Assembly (NCBI RefSeq): GCF_024055605.1
Contig: NZ_JAMXLX010000002.1
Coordinates: forward strand, 248,001-312,000
Source of the DNA: Ciceribacter sichuanensis
Lineage (GTDB): Bacteria; Pseudomonadota; Alphaproteobacteria; Rhizobiales; Rhizobiaceae
Length of the DNA: 64,000 nt
Direction of reading: 5' to 3'
The first letter of the stretch is position 1; the number at the start of each line of letters is the position of its first letter. Shown one piece after another: positions 10,685-18,376 of this stretch. The position numbers and the translations under genes are program-made. The notes below the pieces were generated by a model. The model was not told the DNA's origin. It did no database searches and was given only the letters and a program-made list of their open reading frames with translations.

Positions 10685-11077
10685 ATGTCGTTGCGCATCG
10701 TCACCCTGCTTATAGCCTCCGCCAGCCTCCTTGCTGCGACCCCGCTGGCCGCAGCACCCGAGAACCGCTGCGGCTGGATCCAGAATCCCACACCCGGCAA
10801 CTACTGGCTGGACGACCGTGACGGCACCTGGATCATCACCACGCAAGGGATGGACGACGAACCGCTCGGCATGGAGAACTTTCCGGACATCTCGACCGGC
10901 GACTACGTCGCCGTCAACGGTAACTACGGCTACACCTGCGGATGCGTGAAAGCCGAAACGGAAAAGAATACCGATCCCGCTCTCTCGGTGAAGGGAAAGA
11001 TCACCGCCATCTACGGCGTCAAGCTCCTTCCCCTCAAGACATGCCTCGCGGACCGTAACCTGCCCAAGCCCGAGTAA
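10685..11077 (+). CDS. Secreted DUF4087 family protein
   Basis: 131 residues. A signal peptide ends near ATPLAAAPE (residue ~23). The mature part carries RCGWIQNPTPGNYWLDDRDGTW and a C-G-C-V motif (YTCGCVKAE), the conserved core of DUF4087. Four cysteines suggest a small disulfide-bonded periplasmic protein. The ATG at 10685 was chosen because the upstream in-frame extension lacks the signal-peptide layout. It is divergent from the TetR gene with about 250 bp between them and may share the palindromic control site, but no functional link is known. Confidence 0.75.
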   Translation: MSLRIVTLLIASASLLAATPLAAAPENRCGWIQNPTPGNYWLDDRDGTWIITTQGMDDEPLGMENFPDISTGDYVAVNGNYGYTCGCVKAETEKNTDPALSVKGKITAIYGVKLLPLKTCLADRNLPKPE

Positions 11078-11174
11078 CGCTGGCGACCCGCGCCGTCAGC
11101 TTCATGCCGCTCCAAAATCTTCTTTTTGAAGCATAATCTTACCGATCCTCGTTTCACTCCGGTCGGATCACGCT

Positions 11175-11639
11175 CTAAACGGCGTAGCTGACCGGCACCG
11201 CCTGCCCGCTCTTCAACGTCTCCATGGAGATGAAGGCGGAAACGTCGAACAGTTCGATACGTTTGACCAGACGACGGTAGACCACGTCGTAATTCTCGAC
11301 CTGAGGCAGCACGATCTTCAGCAGATAGTCGTAGCTGCCTGTCAGCCTGTGCGCCTCGACGATCTCAGCAATATCAGCGATTGCCCCCCGAAATGTCTCG
11401 ATCCAGTCATCGGAATGATGCGCCGTCTTCACCAGCGCAAAGACGGTCGTCGGGACGCCGATCTTTTCCCGGTCGAGAATCGCGATCCGCTTCGAGATAT
11501 ATCCCGCATCCTCAAGCCGCTGGATACGGCGGGAACAAGCCGAGGCGGACAGCGAAACCAGCTCGGCAAGGTCCGCCAACGGAACGGAGGCATCGCGCTG
11601 CAGGGCGTCGAGAATCTTTCGGTCGCGGTCATCAAGCAT
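11175..11639 (-). CDS. Lrp/AsnC-family transcriptional regulator
   Basis: 154 residues: an N-terminal winged helix (LDDRDRKILDALQRDASVPLADLAELV...) with recognition helix SASACSRRIQRLE, followed by an RAM/ligand-binding domain (LTGSYDYLLKIVL). Members bind amino acids and activate or repress metabolism genes. The start at 11639 has GGGAG spaced 7 bases upstream. It diverges from an amino-acid racemase gene, and a perfect palindrome lies between them, so the racemase is its most likely target. Confidence 0.92.
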   Translation of the reverse strand: MLDDRDRKILDALQRDASVPLADLAELVSLSASACSRRIQRLEDAGYISKRIAILDREKIGVPTTVFALVKTAHHSDDWIETFRGAIADIAEIVEAHRLTGSYDYLLKIVLPQVENYDVVYRRLVKRIELFDVSAFISMETLKSGQAVPVSYAV

Positions 11640-11688
11640 ATACAACTCCCAACTGCCGGACCAACGCCGGAAAACTGCAAAAAACAAC

Positions 11689-11710
11689 TATAATCTGCAT
11701 TCAGAATGCA
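11689..11710 (+). promoter_or_regulatory. Racemase promoter element with overlapping palindrome
   Basis: A perfect -10 hexamer TATAAT at 11689-11694 is followed two bases later by a perfect 15-bp inverted repeat TGCATTC-A-GAATGCA (11696-11710), which would cover the transcription start. I do not see a good -35. The arrangement fits repression by the divergent Lrp-type regulator. Confidence 0.55.
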
Positions 11711-11799
11711 CGAACTATGGATGCCGCCTTCGCAATTGCAAGCCATTCGCTCCGGCGGTGTGTCACAATCCCAAGAACAATTTCTTCCGGAGAAGCAAG

Positions 11800-12501
11800 A
11801 TGAAACGTGTTGGGTTGATTGGCGGCATGAGTTTCGAGAGTTCGGCGGTTTACTACCGTCTGATCAATGAGATAGTTCGCGATCGTGTGGGCGGCCTCGC
11901 TTCGGCCGACATGCTCATGCATTCGGTCAACTTCTCCGAAATCGTCGGCTACCAGAAGGCCGGGCGGTGGGACTTGGCAGAAAAGCGCCTCGCCGAAGTG
12001 GCCGGCGGCCTGCAGGCAGCGGGCGCGGATTGCATATTGATCTGCACCAACACCATGCATCTCGTCGCCAATGGCGTCTCTGAAACCATCGACATTCCCC
12101 TCATCAATATCATCGACGTGACTGCAAAGGCGATTGCGGGGAATGGGTATCGCCGCCCCTTGCTCCTCGCCACCCGCTATACGATGGAGCACGGCTTCTA
12201 CACCGACCGGATGCGGACCCATGGCCTCGATCCGCTCGTCCCGGATGAGGATGACCGTATTCGCGCGCACTCGATAATTTTCGATGAACTCTGCGCAGGA
12301 CAGGTCAGGGATACATCCCGCGACGCCATGAACGCCATGATCGAAAAGGCAAAACGCGCCGGCGCCGATAGTGTTATTCTCGGCTGCACGGAGATCTGCC
12401 TTCTCCTCGATCCGCAAAATCTGCCCCTGCCGGGTTTCGATTCAACCGAGCTTCACGCATCTGCCGCCGCGGACTTCGCGCTCGCGGCCTGGCCATCATA
12501 A
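11800..12501 (+). CDS. Aspartate/glutamate racemase family protein
   Basis: 234 residues, matching the cofactor-independent Asp/Glu racemase (RacX/YgeA) group. The two catalytic cysteines are visible at C82 (ICTNTMH) and C196 (LGCTEIC). The N-terminal VGLIGGMSFESS is typical of the subgroup. It would interconvert D- and L-amino acids in the cytosol. The ATG at 11800 follows GGAGAAG. It is divergent from an Lrp-type regulator and 72 bp before a MarR-GNAT gene. The substrate is not determined; some relatives act on amino acids other than Asp or Glu. Confidence 0.88.
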   Translation: MKRVGLIGGMSFESSAVYYRLINEIVRDRVGGLASADMLMHSVNFSEIVGYQKAGRWDLAEKRLAEVAGGLQAAGADCILICTNTMHLVANGVSETIDIPLINIIDVTAKAIAGNGYRRPLLLATRYTMEHGFYTDRMRTHGLDPLVPDEDDRIRAHSIIFDELCAGQVRDTSRDAMNAMIEKAKRAGADSVILGCTEICLLLDPQNLPLPGFDSTELHASAAADFALAAWPS

Positions 12502-12502
12502 A

Positions 12503-12517
12503 TTGGACTTAGTCCAA
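12503..12517. promoter_or_regulatory. Palindromic MarR-type operator candidate
   Basis: Perfect inverted repeat TTGGACT-T-AGTCCAA starting one base after the racemase stop and about 56 bp before the MarR-GNAT start. Its size and symmetry suit a MarR dimer, so autoregulation is likely. Confidence 0.5.
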
Positions 12518-12542
12518 TAACTAATTGTCATCGTCATGTTAT

Positions 12543-12588
12543 TCGTCTATCCAGCATCGAAAGGGAGAAATCGATGCTGGATAGACGA
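12543..12588 (+). promoter_or_regulatory. 18-bp perfect hairpin enclosing the ribosome-binding site and start codon
   Basis: Bases 12543-12560 are the exact reverse complement of 12571-12588. The 10-base loop (12561-12570) is AAGGGAGAAA, a purine-rich Shine-Dalgarno. The start codon at 12574 lies inside the 3' arm. As RNA this would present the ribosome site in the loop while sequestering the AUG. As DNA it is an 18-bp inverted repeat that could bind a dimeric protein. There is no terminator-like T-run. Confidence 0.8.
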
Positions 12589-13503
12589 GACCTTTCGACG
12601 ATAGAGGCAATGCGCGCCTTCAACCGATTCTACACCGACCGAATCGGCATCCTGGACCGGGCCTATCTCAAGGCCGACTACACGCTGGCCGAAGCACGTG
12701 TCGTCTACGAACTCGGATCCCGCGGTCGCGCTTCGGCCACGGAACTCGTCCGCGACCTGCATCTCGATCCAGCCTATCTCAGCCGCATCATCAAGGCGTT
12801 CCGTTCCGCCGAACTCATCGAACAGACGCGAGATCCCGAAGACGGCCGCAGCCAGATCATCAGCCTCACTCCGAAAGGCGTGGCCGAGTACGAGGCACTC
12901 GGCGAACTGTCGCGAAACCAGCTTGCGCTGATGCTGGAACCGCTCGGCCCCTCCGAACGTGAGACGCTGGTCGATGGCATGGCAGCGATCACCCGCCTGC
13001 TCGACGACGAGCGGCGCAACACGGTACCCCCGATCCTCAGACCCCACCGTCCCGGCGATCTCGGCTGGATCATCCAGTCCCAGTCCGAATTCTACGTGCG
13101 TGAATTCGGCTGGAACGACAAATTCGAGGCGCTGGTCTCCGATGTTGCCGCAAGATTTCTGTCCGGTTTCAATCCGGCCCGCGACTATTGCTGGATCGCC
13201 GAGCGTCACGGCGTTCGCATCGGTTCGGCGCTGGTCATGGATGGCGGCAATGATATCGCCAAACTGAGGCTGCTCTATGTAGACGAAGCCGCGCGCGGCC
13301 TTGGCCTCGGGCGCCTACTGGTCGATCAGTGCATCGATTTCGCCCGCCGCGCCGGCTACCGGCAGATCACGCTCTGGACCAACGACATCCTGCATGCCGC
13401 CCGCCACATCTATGTCACGGCCGGTTTCAGGCTTGTAACGGAGGAACAGCACACGCTTTTCGGCCCGGAACTGAACGGGCAGACATGGACCCTCGATCTC
13501 TGA
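12574..13503 (+). CDS. MarR-type regulator fused to GNAT N-acetyltransferase
   Basis: 309 residues in two domains. Residues ~1-145 are a MarR winged helix (TLAEARVVYELGSRG, recognition helix DPAYLSRIIKAF, wing DGRSQIISLT). Residues ~155-309 are a GNAT acetyltransferase with the acetyl-CoA loop AARGLGLGRLLVDQ and the closing ARHIYVTAGF motif. Such fusions are known in several bacteria; the acetylation target is mostly unknown. The gene follows a racemase, and small-molecule acetylation linked to local sensing is a possible role (inference). Its translation start sits inside an 18-bp hairpin. Its end is 9 bp from the convergent HxlR gene. Confidence 0.9.
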   Translation: MLDRRDLSTIEAMRAFNRFYTDRIGILDRAYLKADYTLAEARVVYELGSRGRASATELVRDLHLDPAYLSRIIKAFRSAELIEQTRDPEDGRSQIISLTPKGVAEYEALGELSRNQLALMLEPLGPSERETLVDGMAAITRLLDDERRNTVPPILRPHRPGDLGWIIQSQSEFYVREFGWNDKFEALVSDVAARFLSGFNPARDYCWIAERHGVRIGSALVMDGGNDIAKLRLLYVDEAARGLGLGRLLVDQCIDFARRAGYRQITLWTNDILHAARHIYVTAGFRLVTEEQHTLFGPELNGQTWTLDL

Positions 13504-13512
13504 CCGATGTTC

Positions 13513-13920
13513 TCAGACACCCTCGGCATCGAAACGCTGGCGCGCCTCCCGCACGGCAAGGAAATTCGTTTCCGCCCACTCCAGAAGACCGGCGAGCGCC
13601 TTGAAAAGCGATTGCCCAAGCTCCGTCAGCCGGTATTCGACGCTCGGCGGCTTGGTCGGAAAAACCGTGCGCTGGACGTAACCATCCCGTTGCAGCTCGC
13701 GAAGGGTCTGCGTCAGCATTCGTTGGGAGATATCAGGAACCAGCCGCCGCAATTCGCCGAAGCGGTAAGGCCGCTCCCAGAGAAGGATGAGCAACAGGCT
13801 CGACCACTTTCCGCCGATATGATCGATAACGGAACGAACCGGACAATCGGCAAGCGACGGCCCGTCAACTCCCTTGTAGGCGGCGATTTTGGCCTCGAAT
13901 CCCGAAATGGCGATGGTCAT
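13513..13920 (-). CDS. HxlR-family transcriptional regulator
   Basis: 135 residues. The hallmark [23 protein letters not shown] segment with its conserved Cys (residue ~26), the winged helix [21 protein letters not shown] and the wing [12 protein letters not shown] identify an HxlR protein. Members such as QorR and YodB sense quinones or electrophiles through that Cys. The gene diverges from an NmrA-like quinone oxidoreductase, which is the classic target arrangement. Two palindromes lie in the shared 140-bp gap. Confidence 0.93.
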   Translation of the reverse strand: MTIAISGFEAKIAAYKGVDGPSLADCPVRSVIDHIGGKWSSLLLILLWERPYRFGELRRLVPDISQRMLTQTLRELQRDGYVQRTVFPTKPPSVEYRLTELGQSLFKALAGLLEWAETNFLAVREARQRFDAEGV

Positions 13921-13942
13921 ATGGTTCCTTTATGATCAGGTG

Positions 13943-13958
13943 GGCACCAAAAAGTGCC
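13943..13958. promoter_or_regulatory. Inverted repeat near HxlR start
   Basis: GGCAC-N6-GTGCC, starting 22 bp upstream of the HxlR start codon. It is a candidate HxlR site. Confidence 0.4.
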
Positions 13959-13996
13959 TTCTTTACAAGTCATCGTCAATTCCCATTTTAGCGTTA

Positions 13997-14011
13997 CTCT
14001 CATTTTGAGAG
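13997..14011. promoter_or_regulatory. Inverted repeat upstream of the oxidoreductase
   Basis: Perfect CTCTCA-TTT-TGAGAG repeat, ending 49 bp before the oxidoreductase ATG. It is a second candidate operator in the HxlR/oxidoreductase gap. Confidence 0.45.
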
Positions 14012-14060
14012 CGCCATTTTCGCTGCGAAGACCCTCGCAGCAATGCAAAGGGAAAAGACC

Positions 14061-14945
14061 ATGAGCAAGATCCTCGTCACTGGCGCCTCCGGCAAGCTCG
14101 GCGGCCTCGTCATCGACAACCTGATCGCCAAACAGGGCGTTGCACCGGCCGATATCGTCGCCGGCACCCGCGATCCGTCGAAGCTCTCTGCTCTCGTCGC
14201 CAAGGGCGTGGAAGCCCGCAAGGTCGATTTCGACGATCCGGCCTCGCTGGAAGCCGCCTTCAAGGGTATCGACCGCCTGCTGATCGTCTCCACCGACGAA
14301 CTGGCCATTCCCGGCAAGCGCCTCATACAGCACAAGGCAGCCGTCGAGGCCGCAAAGAAGGCCGGCGTCGGCCGCCTTTTCTACACCTCCCTGCCCAATC
14401 CCGACATCTCCAAGGTCACCTTCGCTCCCGACCATTTCGGCACTGAAGAAGCAATCAAGGCAACCGGCCTGCCCTACACCTTCTTCCGCAACAGCTGGTA
14501 CATGGAAAACCTGTTCATGGCCCTCCCCGCCGCTCTCGGCTCGGGCAGTTGGTACACCTCCTCCGGTGAGGGCAAGATCGGCCACATCAGCCGTGCCGAC
14601 ATCGCCAAGGCCATCGCCGGCGCCCTTGCCAAGCCGGTTTCGGAAAGCGTCATCTACACGCTGACGGGCGAGAAGACCTACACGACCGACGAGATTGCAG
14701 CCCTCGTGCGTGAAGTGACCGGCAAGCCGCTCGCTGTCGTGCATGTAACCGACGAGCAGCTTGCCGCCGGCATGGCAGGCGCCGGCGTCCCCGCCCCGTT
14801 CATCCCGACCTTCGTCTCCTTCGACACGAATACCCGCGAAGGCCTGTTCGACGTCACCAATGACGAAGCTGCCAAGCTGTCCGGTGAGAAACTCGTTTCG
14901 CTCAAGGAATTCCTGATCGCGAACAAGGCAGCCCTCAGCGCCTGA
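14061..14945 (+). CDS. NmrA-like/SDR NAD(P)H:quinone oxidoreductase (QorB-like)
   Basis: 294 residues with an N-terminal Rossmann fold (KILVTGASGKLGGLVIDNL) and an extended-SDR body. The overall pattern (GTRDPSKL, FDDPASLEAAFKG, TSLPNPDISKVTF) matches the QorB/NmrA-like quinone reductases, which reduce quinones with NADPH and protect against electrophiles. The ATG at 14061 follows AAGGGAAA; an upstream ATG at 14043 would add six residues. It is divergent from an HxlR regulator that probably controls it, and is followed by a strong terminator. Confidence 0.85.
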   Translation: MSKILVTGASGKLGGLVIDNLIAKQGVAPADIVAGTRDPSKLSALVAKGVEARKVDFDDPASLEAAFKGIDRLLIVSTDELAIPGKRLIQHKAAVEAAKKAGVGRLFYTSLPNPDISKVTFAPDHFGTEEAIKATGLPYTFFRNSWYMENLFMALPAALGSGSWYTSSGEGKIGHISRADIAKAIAGALAKPVSESVIYTLTGEKTYTTDEIAALVREVTGKPLAVVHVTDEQLAAGMAGAGVPAPFIPTFVSFDTNTREGLFDVTNDEAAKLSGEKLVSLKEFLIANKAALSA

Positions 14946-14962
14946 TTCACACGGTGCTTTAC

Positions 14963-14998
14963 GAAAAAGGCCCGGCGTTCGTCGCCGGGCCTTCTGTT
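14963..14998. terminator. Bidirectional rho-independent terminator
   Basis: A 10-bp stem AGGCCCGGCG/CGCCGGGCCT (14968-14992) with a 5-base loop, preceded by an A-run and followed by TTCTGTTT. It ends the oxidoreductase transcript. Confidence 0.85.
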
Positions 14999-15023
14999 TA
15001 TCTGCACGGCCGCCATCGACCTA

Positions 15024-15092
15024 GCGCATCGGCCCGAAAATCGGAATCGATTTTCGGACAGCTCGATGCGTAGATTCAAGATGTTAGAGCGC
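15024..15092. repeat. Rhizobial-type palindromic intergenic element
   Basis: Nested inverted repeats: CCGAAAATCG-GAAT-CGATTTTCGG at 15034-15057 inside outer arms GCATCG/CGATGC. From memory, closely similar elements recur in many Rhizobium and Agrobacterium intergenic regions. It lies between the oxidoreductase terminator and the pdxJ stop. Only one copy is in this window. Confidence 0.6.
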
Positions 15093-15115
15093 TGAAAAGA
15101 ACTACTTCTCTCGCG

Positions 15116-15868
15116 TCAGACCGTCTGCCCGCAGGCGCGACGGAAGCGACGCACCGTTTCGGCCATACCGTATTCCAGCGCGTCGGCCGTCAATCCGTGA
15201 CCGATCGAAACTTCGGCAAGTCCGGGAATGCGCTTCATCAGCGCCGGCAGGTTGGCGACGGTCAGGTCGTGCCCCCCATTGACGTCAAGACCGCATGCAA
15301 AAGCTGCGTCCGCCGTCCGCCCGAGCAGCTCGATCTCCTGCGCCGCCTTGTCCGGATTATCGAAACAGCCGCCATAGGGGCCGGTGTAGAGTTCGATGCG
15401 ATCGGCCCCCGTCTGCCTTGCCACGGCAGCCGCCTCGGCATCGCCGTCACCATCGGCAAAAAGCGAAACGCGCATACCCTTCGACTTCAGCCGCGCAACG
15501 GTCTCGGTGAGGAATGCCTTGTGTTTTCTGAAATCCCAGCCGTGATCCGACGTCGCCTGGCTCGGATCGTCGGGCACCAGCGTCACCTGCTCCGGCTCGG
15601 TCTGCTCACACAGGACAAGGAAATCCTCGGTCGGATAGCCCTCGATGTTGAATTCGGCATGGGGAAAATCGTCATCGATCAGAGCCCGCAACACCGGCAG
15701 GTCCGAAAAACGGATATGCCGCTGGTCCGGCCTTGGATGAACGGTCAATCCGCTGGCTCCGGCTTCAAGAGCAAGCCGCCCGAAGCGCGCCACATCCGGC
15801 CATGGCAAATCCCGGCGGTTGCGGAGCATGGCAATGGCATTGAGATTGACGGAGAGCTTGGCCGGCAT
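15116..15868 (-). CDS. pdxJ: Pyridoxine 5'-phosphate synthase
   Basis: 250 residues. It condenses 3-amino-2-oxopropyl phosphate with deoxyxylulose 5-phosphate in the DXP-dependent vitamin B6 pathway. Diagnostic motifs are the N-terminal [27 protein letters not shown] (phosphate and His region), [17 protein letters not shown], and the C-terminal [10 protein letters not shown] and [12 protein letters not shown]. It is cytosolic and octameric in known cases. The gene stands alone here. The region upstream (about 320 bp) separates it from a divergent regulator-like gene. Confidence 0.96.
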   Translation of the reverse strand: MPAKLSVNLNAIAMLRNRRDLPWPDVARFGRLALEAGASGLTVHPRPDQRHIRFSDLPVLRALIDDDFPHAEFNIEGYPTEDFLVLCEQTEPEQVTLVPDDPSQATSDHGWDFRKHKAFLTETVARLKSKGMRVSLFADGDGDAEAAAVARQTGADRIELYTGPYGGCFDNPDKAAQEIELLGRTADAAFACGLDVNGGHDLTVANLPALMKRIPGLAEVSIGHGLTADALEYGMAETVRRFRRACGQTV

Positions 15869-16187
15869 CGCGATCTTTCCAGGCTATGGTTTTCGAGAGC
15901 CAAGCATTTAGGCGATCAGGCCGGGGAACGCCAACGAGAATCGCACATGATCCCATCGACGGCATTGATGAATGTCGCCAGCCCCCAAAACCTGAGTGTC
16001 ATTCCAGTTTTTTTCGGGGGAAATGACCTAAATTGGGTATTTTCCTCAGGTTTCCCTTTGTGGCATTCCAAAGAAAGGACTTTACTTTCAGGAAAGTGAA
16101 TCGGGAACGCGGCTGAGGGTTTCCAGTCCGGTTCCGCGCAAGGCGCGGCGGACATCTTTGAGACGGCTCTTGCAAGAGGCAGATGCC
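15869..16187. promoter_or_regulatory. Divergent intergenic region with a palindrome
   Basis: This 319-bp gap between pdxJ and the divergent gene at 16188 contains an AT-richer central stretch (about 16000-16100). That stretch includes a perfect ACTTTC-AG-GAAAGT palindrome at 16084-16097, about 90 bp before the start at 16188. No credible gene within it. Confidence 0.4.
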
Positions 16188-17219
16188 ATGGAGAGACAAT
16201 TGAGCGAGGTTCGGCGCATAGACAGCGACAGAGTGAAGCTTTGCCTTCAGACGATCCTCGGCAGCCAGACCTTTGCTCGCTCCGAACGTCTGCGTGCGTT
16301 CCTCAGGTTCGTGGTCGAGATGGAACAGCTTGGGCTGGCGCATCAGCTCAAGGGATATACGATCGGGATCGACGTGTTCTCCCGCGACGAATCCTTCGAT
16401 CCGGGCGCTGACCCCCTCGTGCGGGTGCAGGCGGGCAAGCTGCGGCGGCTTCTCAACCAGTATTATGCCGATGAAGGACGCCACGAACCGCTGCGCATCC
16501 GCATACCGCTCGGCTGCTACGTACCGATTTACGAATGGGCTCCGACAGAGAACCGCCGTTTCGTCGCAGAAAAGCCTGCGGCAAGCTGGCCGGAGATGAT
16601 CTGCCTTCCCTTGATGCCGGACACGGGTAACCGGCTGGCCGATGTGAACGTCAAAGGCGTTTATCGCCTGCCGCATATCACCATATCATCGCCGGAAAAC
16701 CCGGACTGGCGAACCCGGACTTTCACCAACGCCGTACGGATCGCCGCAAAACACCTATGGGGCATAAAGCTGGACTGCAACGATGCCTGTGATGGCGACG
16801 AAGCCAATCCGCTGGATTTCTCCCTCGAAATCAGCGCCGACAGCGAAACGGCGCCACTCACGGCAAATCTCCGCCACCGGCAAACGGGCAAGCTGGTGGT
16901 CGGCTATGCGCGCAACGCGACGGAGACCGGATCCAACCGTCAGGTCGCCGCCTTCGCCAACCAGTTCTGCGTCGAGACCCTGTCGCTTACAGGCCAACTC
17001 TACCATTTCTGTCAGGCCCGGTCGCTGTCCTCTGTTCTGATGGAGTGCCTGGAGGCAACCTATCTCTACAACCTAGACAACTCGCCGGACACATTCATGG
17101 AAGCGACACGTCATCAACGGCGGCTCGTCCATCCCTATCCGCTGACCCATTTCATCAGCGAGCTTTCCGGCCTCATGGCATTGACGGCCGATGCCGGCCA
17201 GATCAGCCGGCAGGGTTAG
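16188..17219 (+). CDS. Regulator-like protein with the N-terminal domain of rhizobial cyclase/TPR proteins
   Basis: 343 residues. Residues ~15-115 (FARSERLRAFLRFVVEME, LKGYTIGIDVFSRDESFDP, DPLVRVQAGKLRRLLNQYY, IRIPLGCYVPIYEW) match a domain that in many alphaproteobacteria precedes TPR or adenylate-cyclase-like regions and has a winged-helix look. Here no cyclase or TPR array follows. The ~230-residue C-terminal part is divergent, with only LRHRQTGKLVVGYA resembling the middle region of those proteins. A transcriptional role is inference. The start at 16188 follows AGAGG; a TTG at 16158 is possible. A MerR-type gene lies downstream on the same strand. Confidence 0.6.
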   Translation: MERQLSEVRRIDSDRVKLCLQTILGSQTFARSERLRAFLRFVVEMEQLGLAHQLKGYTIGIDVFSRDESFDPGADPLVRVQAGKLRRLLNQYYADEGRHEPLRIRIPLGCYVPIYEWAPTENRRFVAEKPAASWPEMICLPLMPDTGNRLADVNVKGVYRLPHITISSPENPDWRTRTFTNAVRIAAKHLWGIKLDCNDACDGDEANPLDFSLEISADSETAPLTANLRHRQTGKLVVGYARNATETGSNRQVAAFANQFCVETLSLTGQLYHFCQARSLSSVLMECLEATYLYNLDNSPDTFMEATRHQRRLVHPYPLTHFISELSGLMALTADAGQISRQG

Positions 17220-17545
17220 ATTTCACGGGTTTCGCTGTATATTCTTCCCGTCAGGCAGTTTGCAAAAGGCGCTGACGAGGATTAATCTGAAGTTTTACAT
17301 GACTGGGAAGGCAACCTTTCCGGGATAATACGACCGCAAGCATCATGCGGATCTGCTTTCGGAATTGCATGAAATCAAAAGAGATAAGGCATTGCTGGCG
17401 ATAACCTTTTCGCCAGACATAGCGTGGAATGGCAGGGGAAACGCATTTCATGGCGTCCGCGGAGATTACATGTCCGGGACCACAGGAAAAATGGGTAAAA
17501 AATTGCATTGAGAGGAACGACAGGAACGCTGGACAGGGGGAGGTC
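17220..17545. other. Intergenic region without a supported gene
   Basis: 326 bp between two plus-strand genes. It is slightly AT-rich, with a weak inverted repeat TGGCGA/TCGCCA near 17395-17415 and several in-frame start codons for the next gene. I see no clear terminator or conserved RNA. Confidence 0.3.
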
Positions 17546-18235
17546 ATGGCGGAAAGGTTGCACCATCGAAAAAGCGCCGGCGATACGAGGGCCGGAGCGA
17601 CATCAGAGACCATTTATCTGCCGGCCGTGGAGCTGCCCGCCCAACTACCGGAGGAACCGATAGCCATAGCGGAGATGGCGTCTCTCTTCGGCATCACCCA
17701 TCGCACTCTGCATTTCTACGAGGAAAAAGGGCTGATAAAGGCCGGACGCGTCGGCCTGATGCGTGTCTACGGTCAGCAGGATATCTCCCGCATGGCCGTC
17801 ATCACGGCCTGCCGCGATGTCGGGATGCCTGTGGCTGCGATCCAGGAACTCATGGAAGCGCTGAAGAAGGTTCGGTCCCAGACCAAGGCCGACGCCCTGT
17901 TCGCCGAAGCCCTCCTTGCCCGCCAGCGGGAACTGACGGCAAGCCTCTCGACAACCCATCACCAGATGCAGCAGATCACAAGGCTCCTGGCGCAGGACAA
18001 GGACGAGGCGCAGAACGCGCGCGTGCAACAGGCACAGCGCATCGGGCTGACGGATGTCGAGCGCCGCTGCCTCGAACTGATGGCAGAAGGCTATGCGCCC
18101 CTGAGGCTCGCACGCGCGCTTGACATGAGCACCAGCGAGATCGGCAGGATCGAAGGAGAGATCATCCGCAAGTTCGACGCCAGCAACAGATTTCAGGCTG
18201 TCGCCAAGGCCGTTCTCCTGGGGCTGGTTAACTAG
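17546..18235 (+). CDS. MerR-type regulator with a C-terminal LuxR-like helix-turn-helix
   Basis: 229 residues. Residues ~38-105 form a MerR DNA-binding domain (IAEMASLFGITHRTLHFYEEKGLI, then RVYGQQDISRMAVI). A long helical linker follows (~105-155). Residues ~167-229 look like a GerE/LuxR helix-turn-helix (LTDVERRCLELMAEGY, LARALDMSTSEIGRIEGEIIRKFDASNR). Two different DNA-binding modules in one small protein is uncommon, and no effector-binding domain is visible. The ATG at 17546 follows GGGGGAGG closely; a longer in-frame start at 17429 would add 39 unstructured residues. Confidence 0.75.
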   Translation: MAERLHHRKSAGDTRAGATSETIYLPAVELPAQLPEEPIAIAEMASLFGITHRTLHFYEEKGLIKAGRVGLMRVYGQQDISRMAVITACRDVGMPVAAIQELMEALKKVRSQTKADALFAEALLARQRELTASLSTTHHQMQQITRLLAQDKDEAQNARVQQAQRIGLTDVERRCLELMAEGYAPLRLARALDMSTSEIGRIEGEIIRKFDASNRFQAVAKAVLLGLVN

Positions 18236-18376
18236 GGCCAGACCCCCGCAAGAACGCGCGGCAGCCTCCCGAAATGACGGCGAGCCGGAACGGAAGTCTC
18301 CAGGGGCTGGACCTGAGCCCGAAAGGGTTCAAAGCGCCTTGGAATCGGAGATGGCCGCTCGGACATCGCGAACATC

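Noticed and set aside
17251..17613. Possible minus-strand small gene upstream of the MerR-LuxR gene
   Set aside because: No ribosome site or family features; it overlaps the start of a supported gene.
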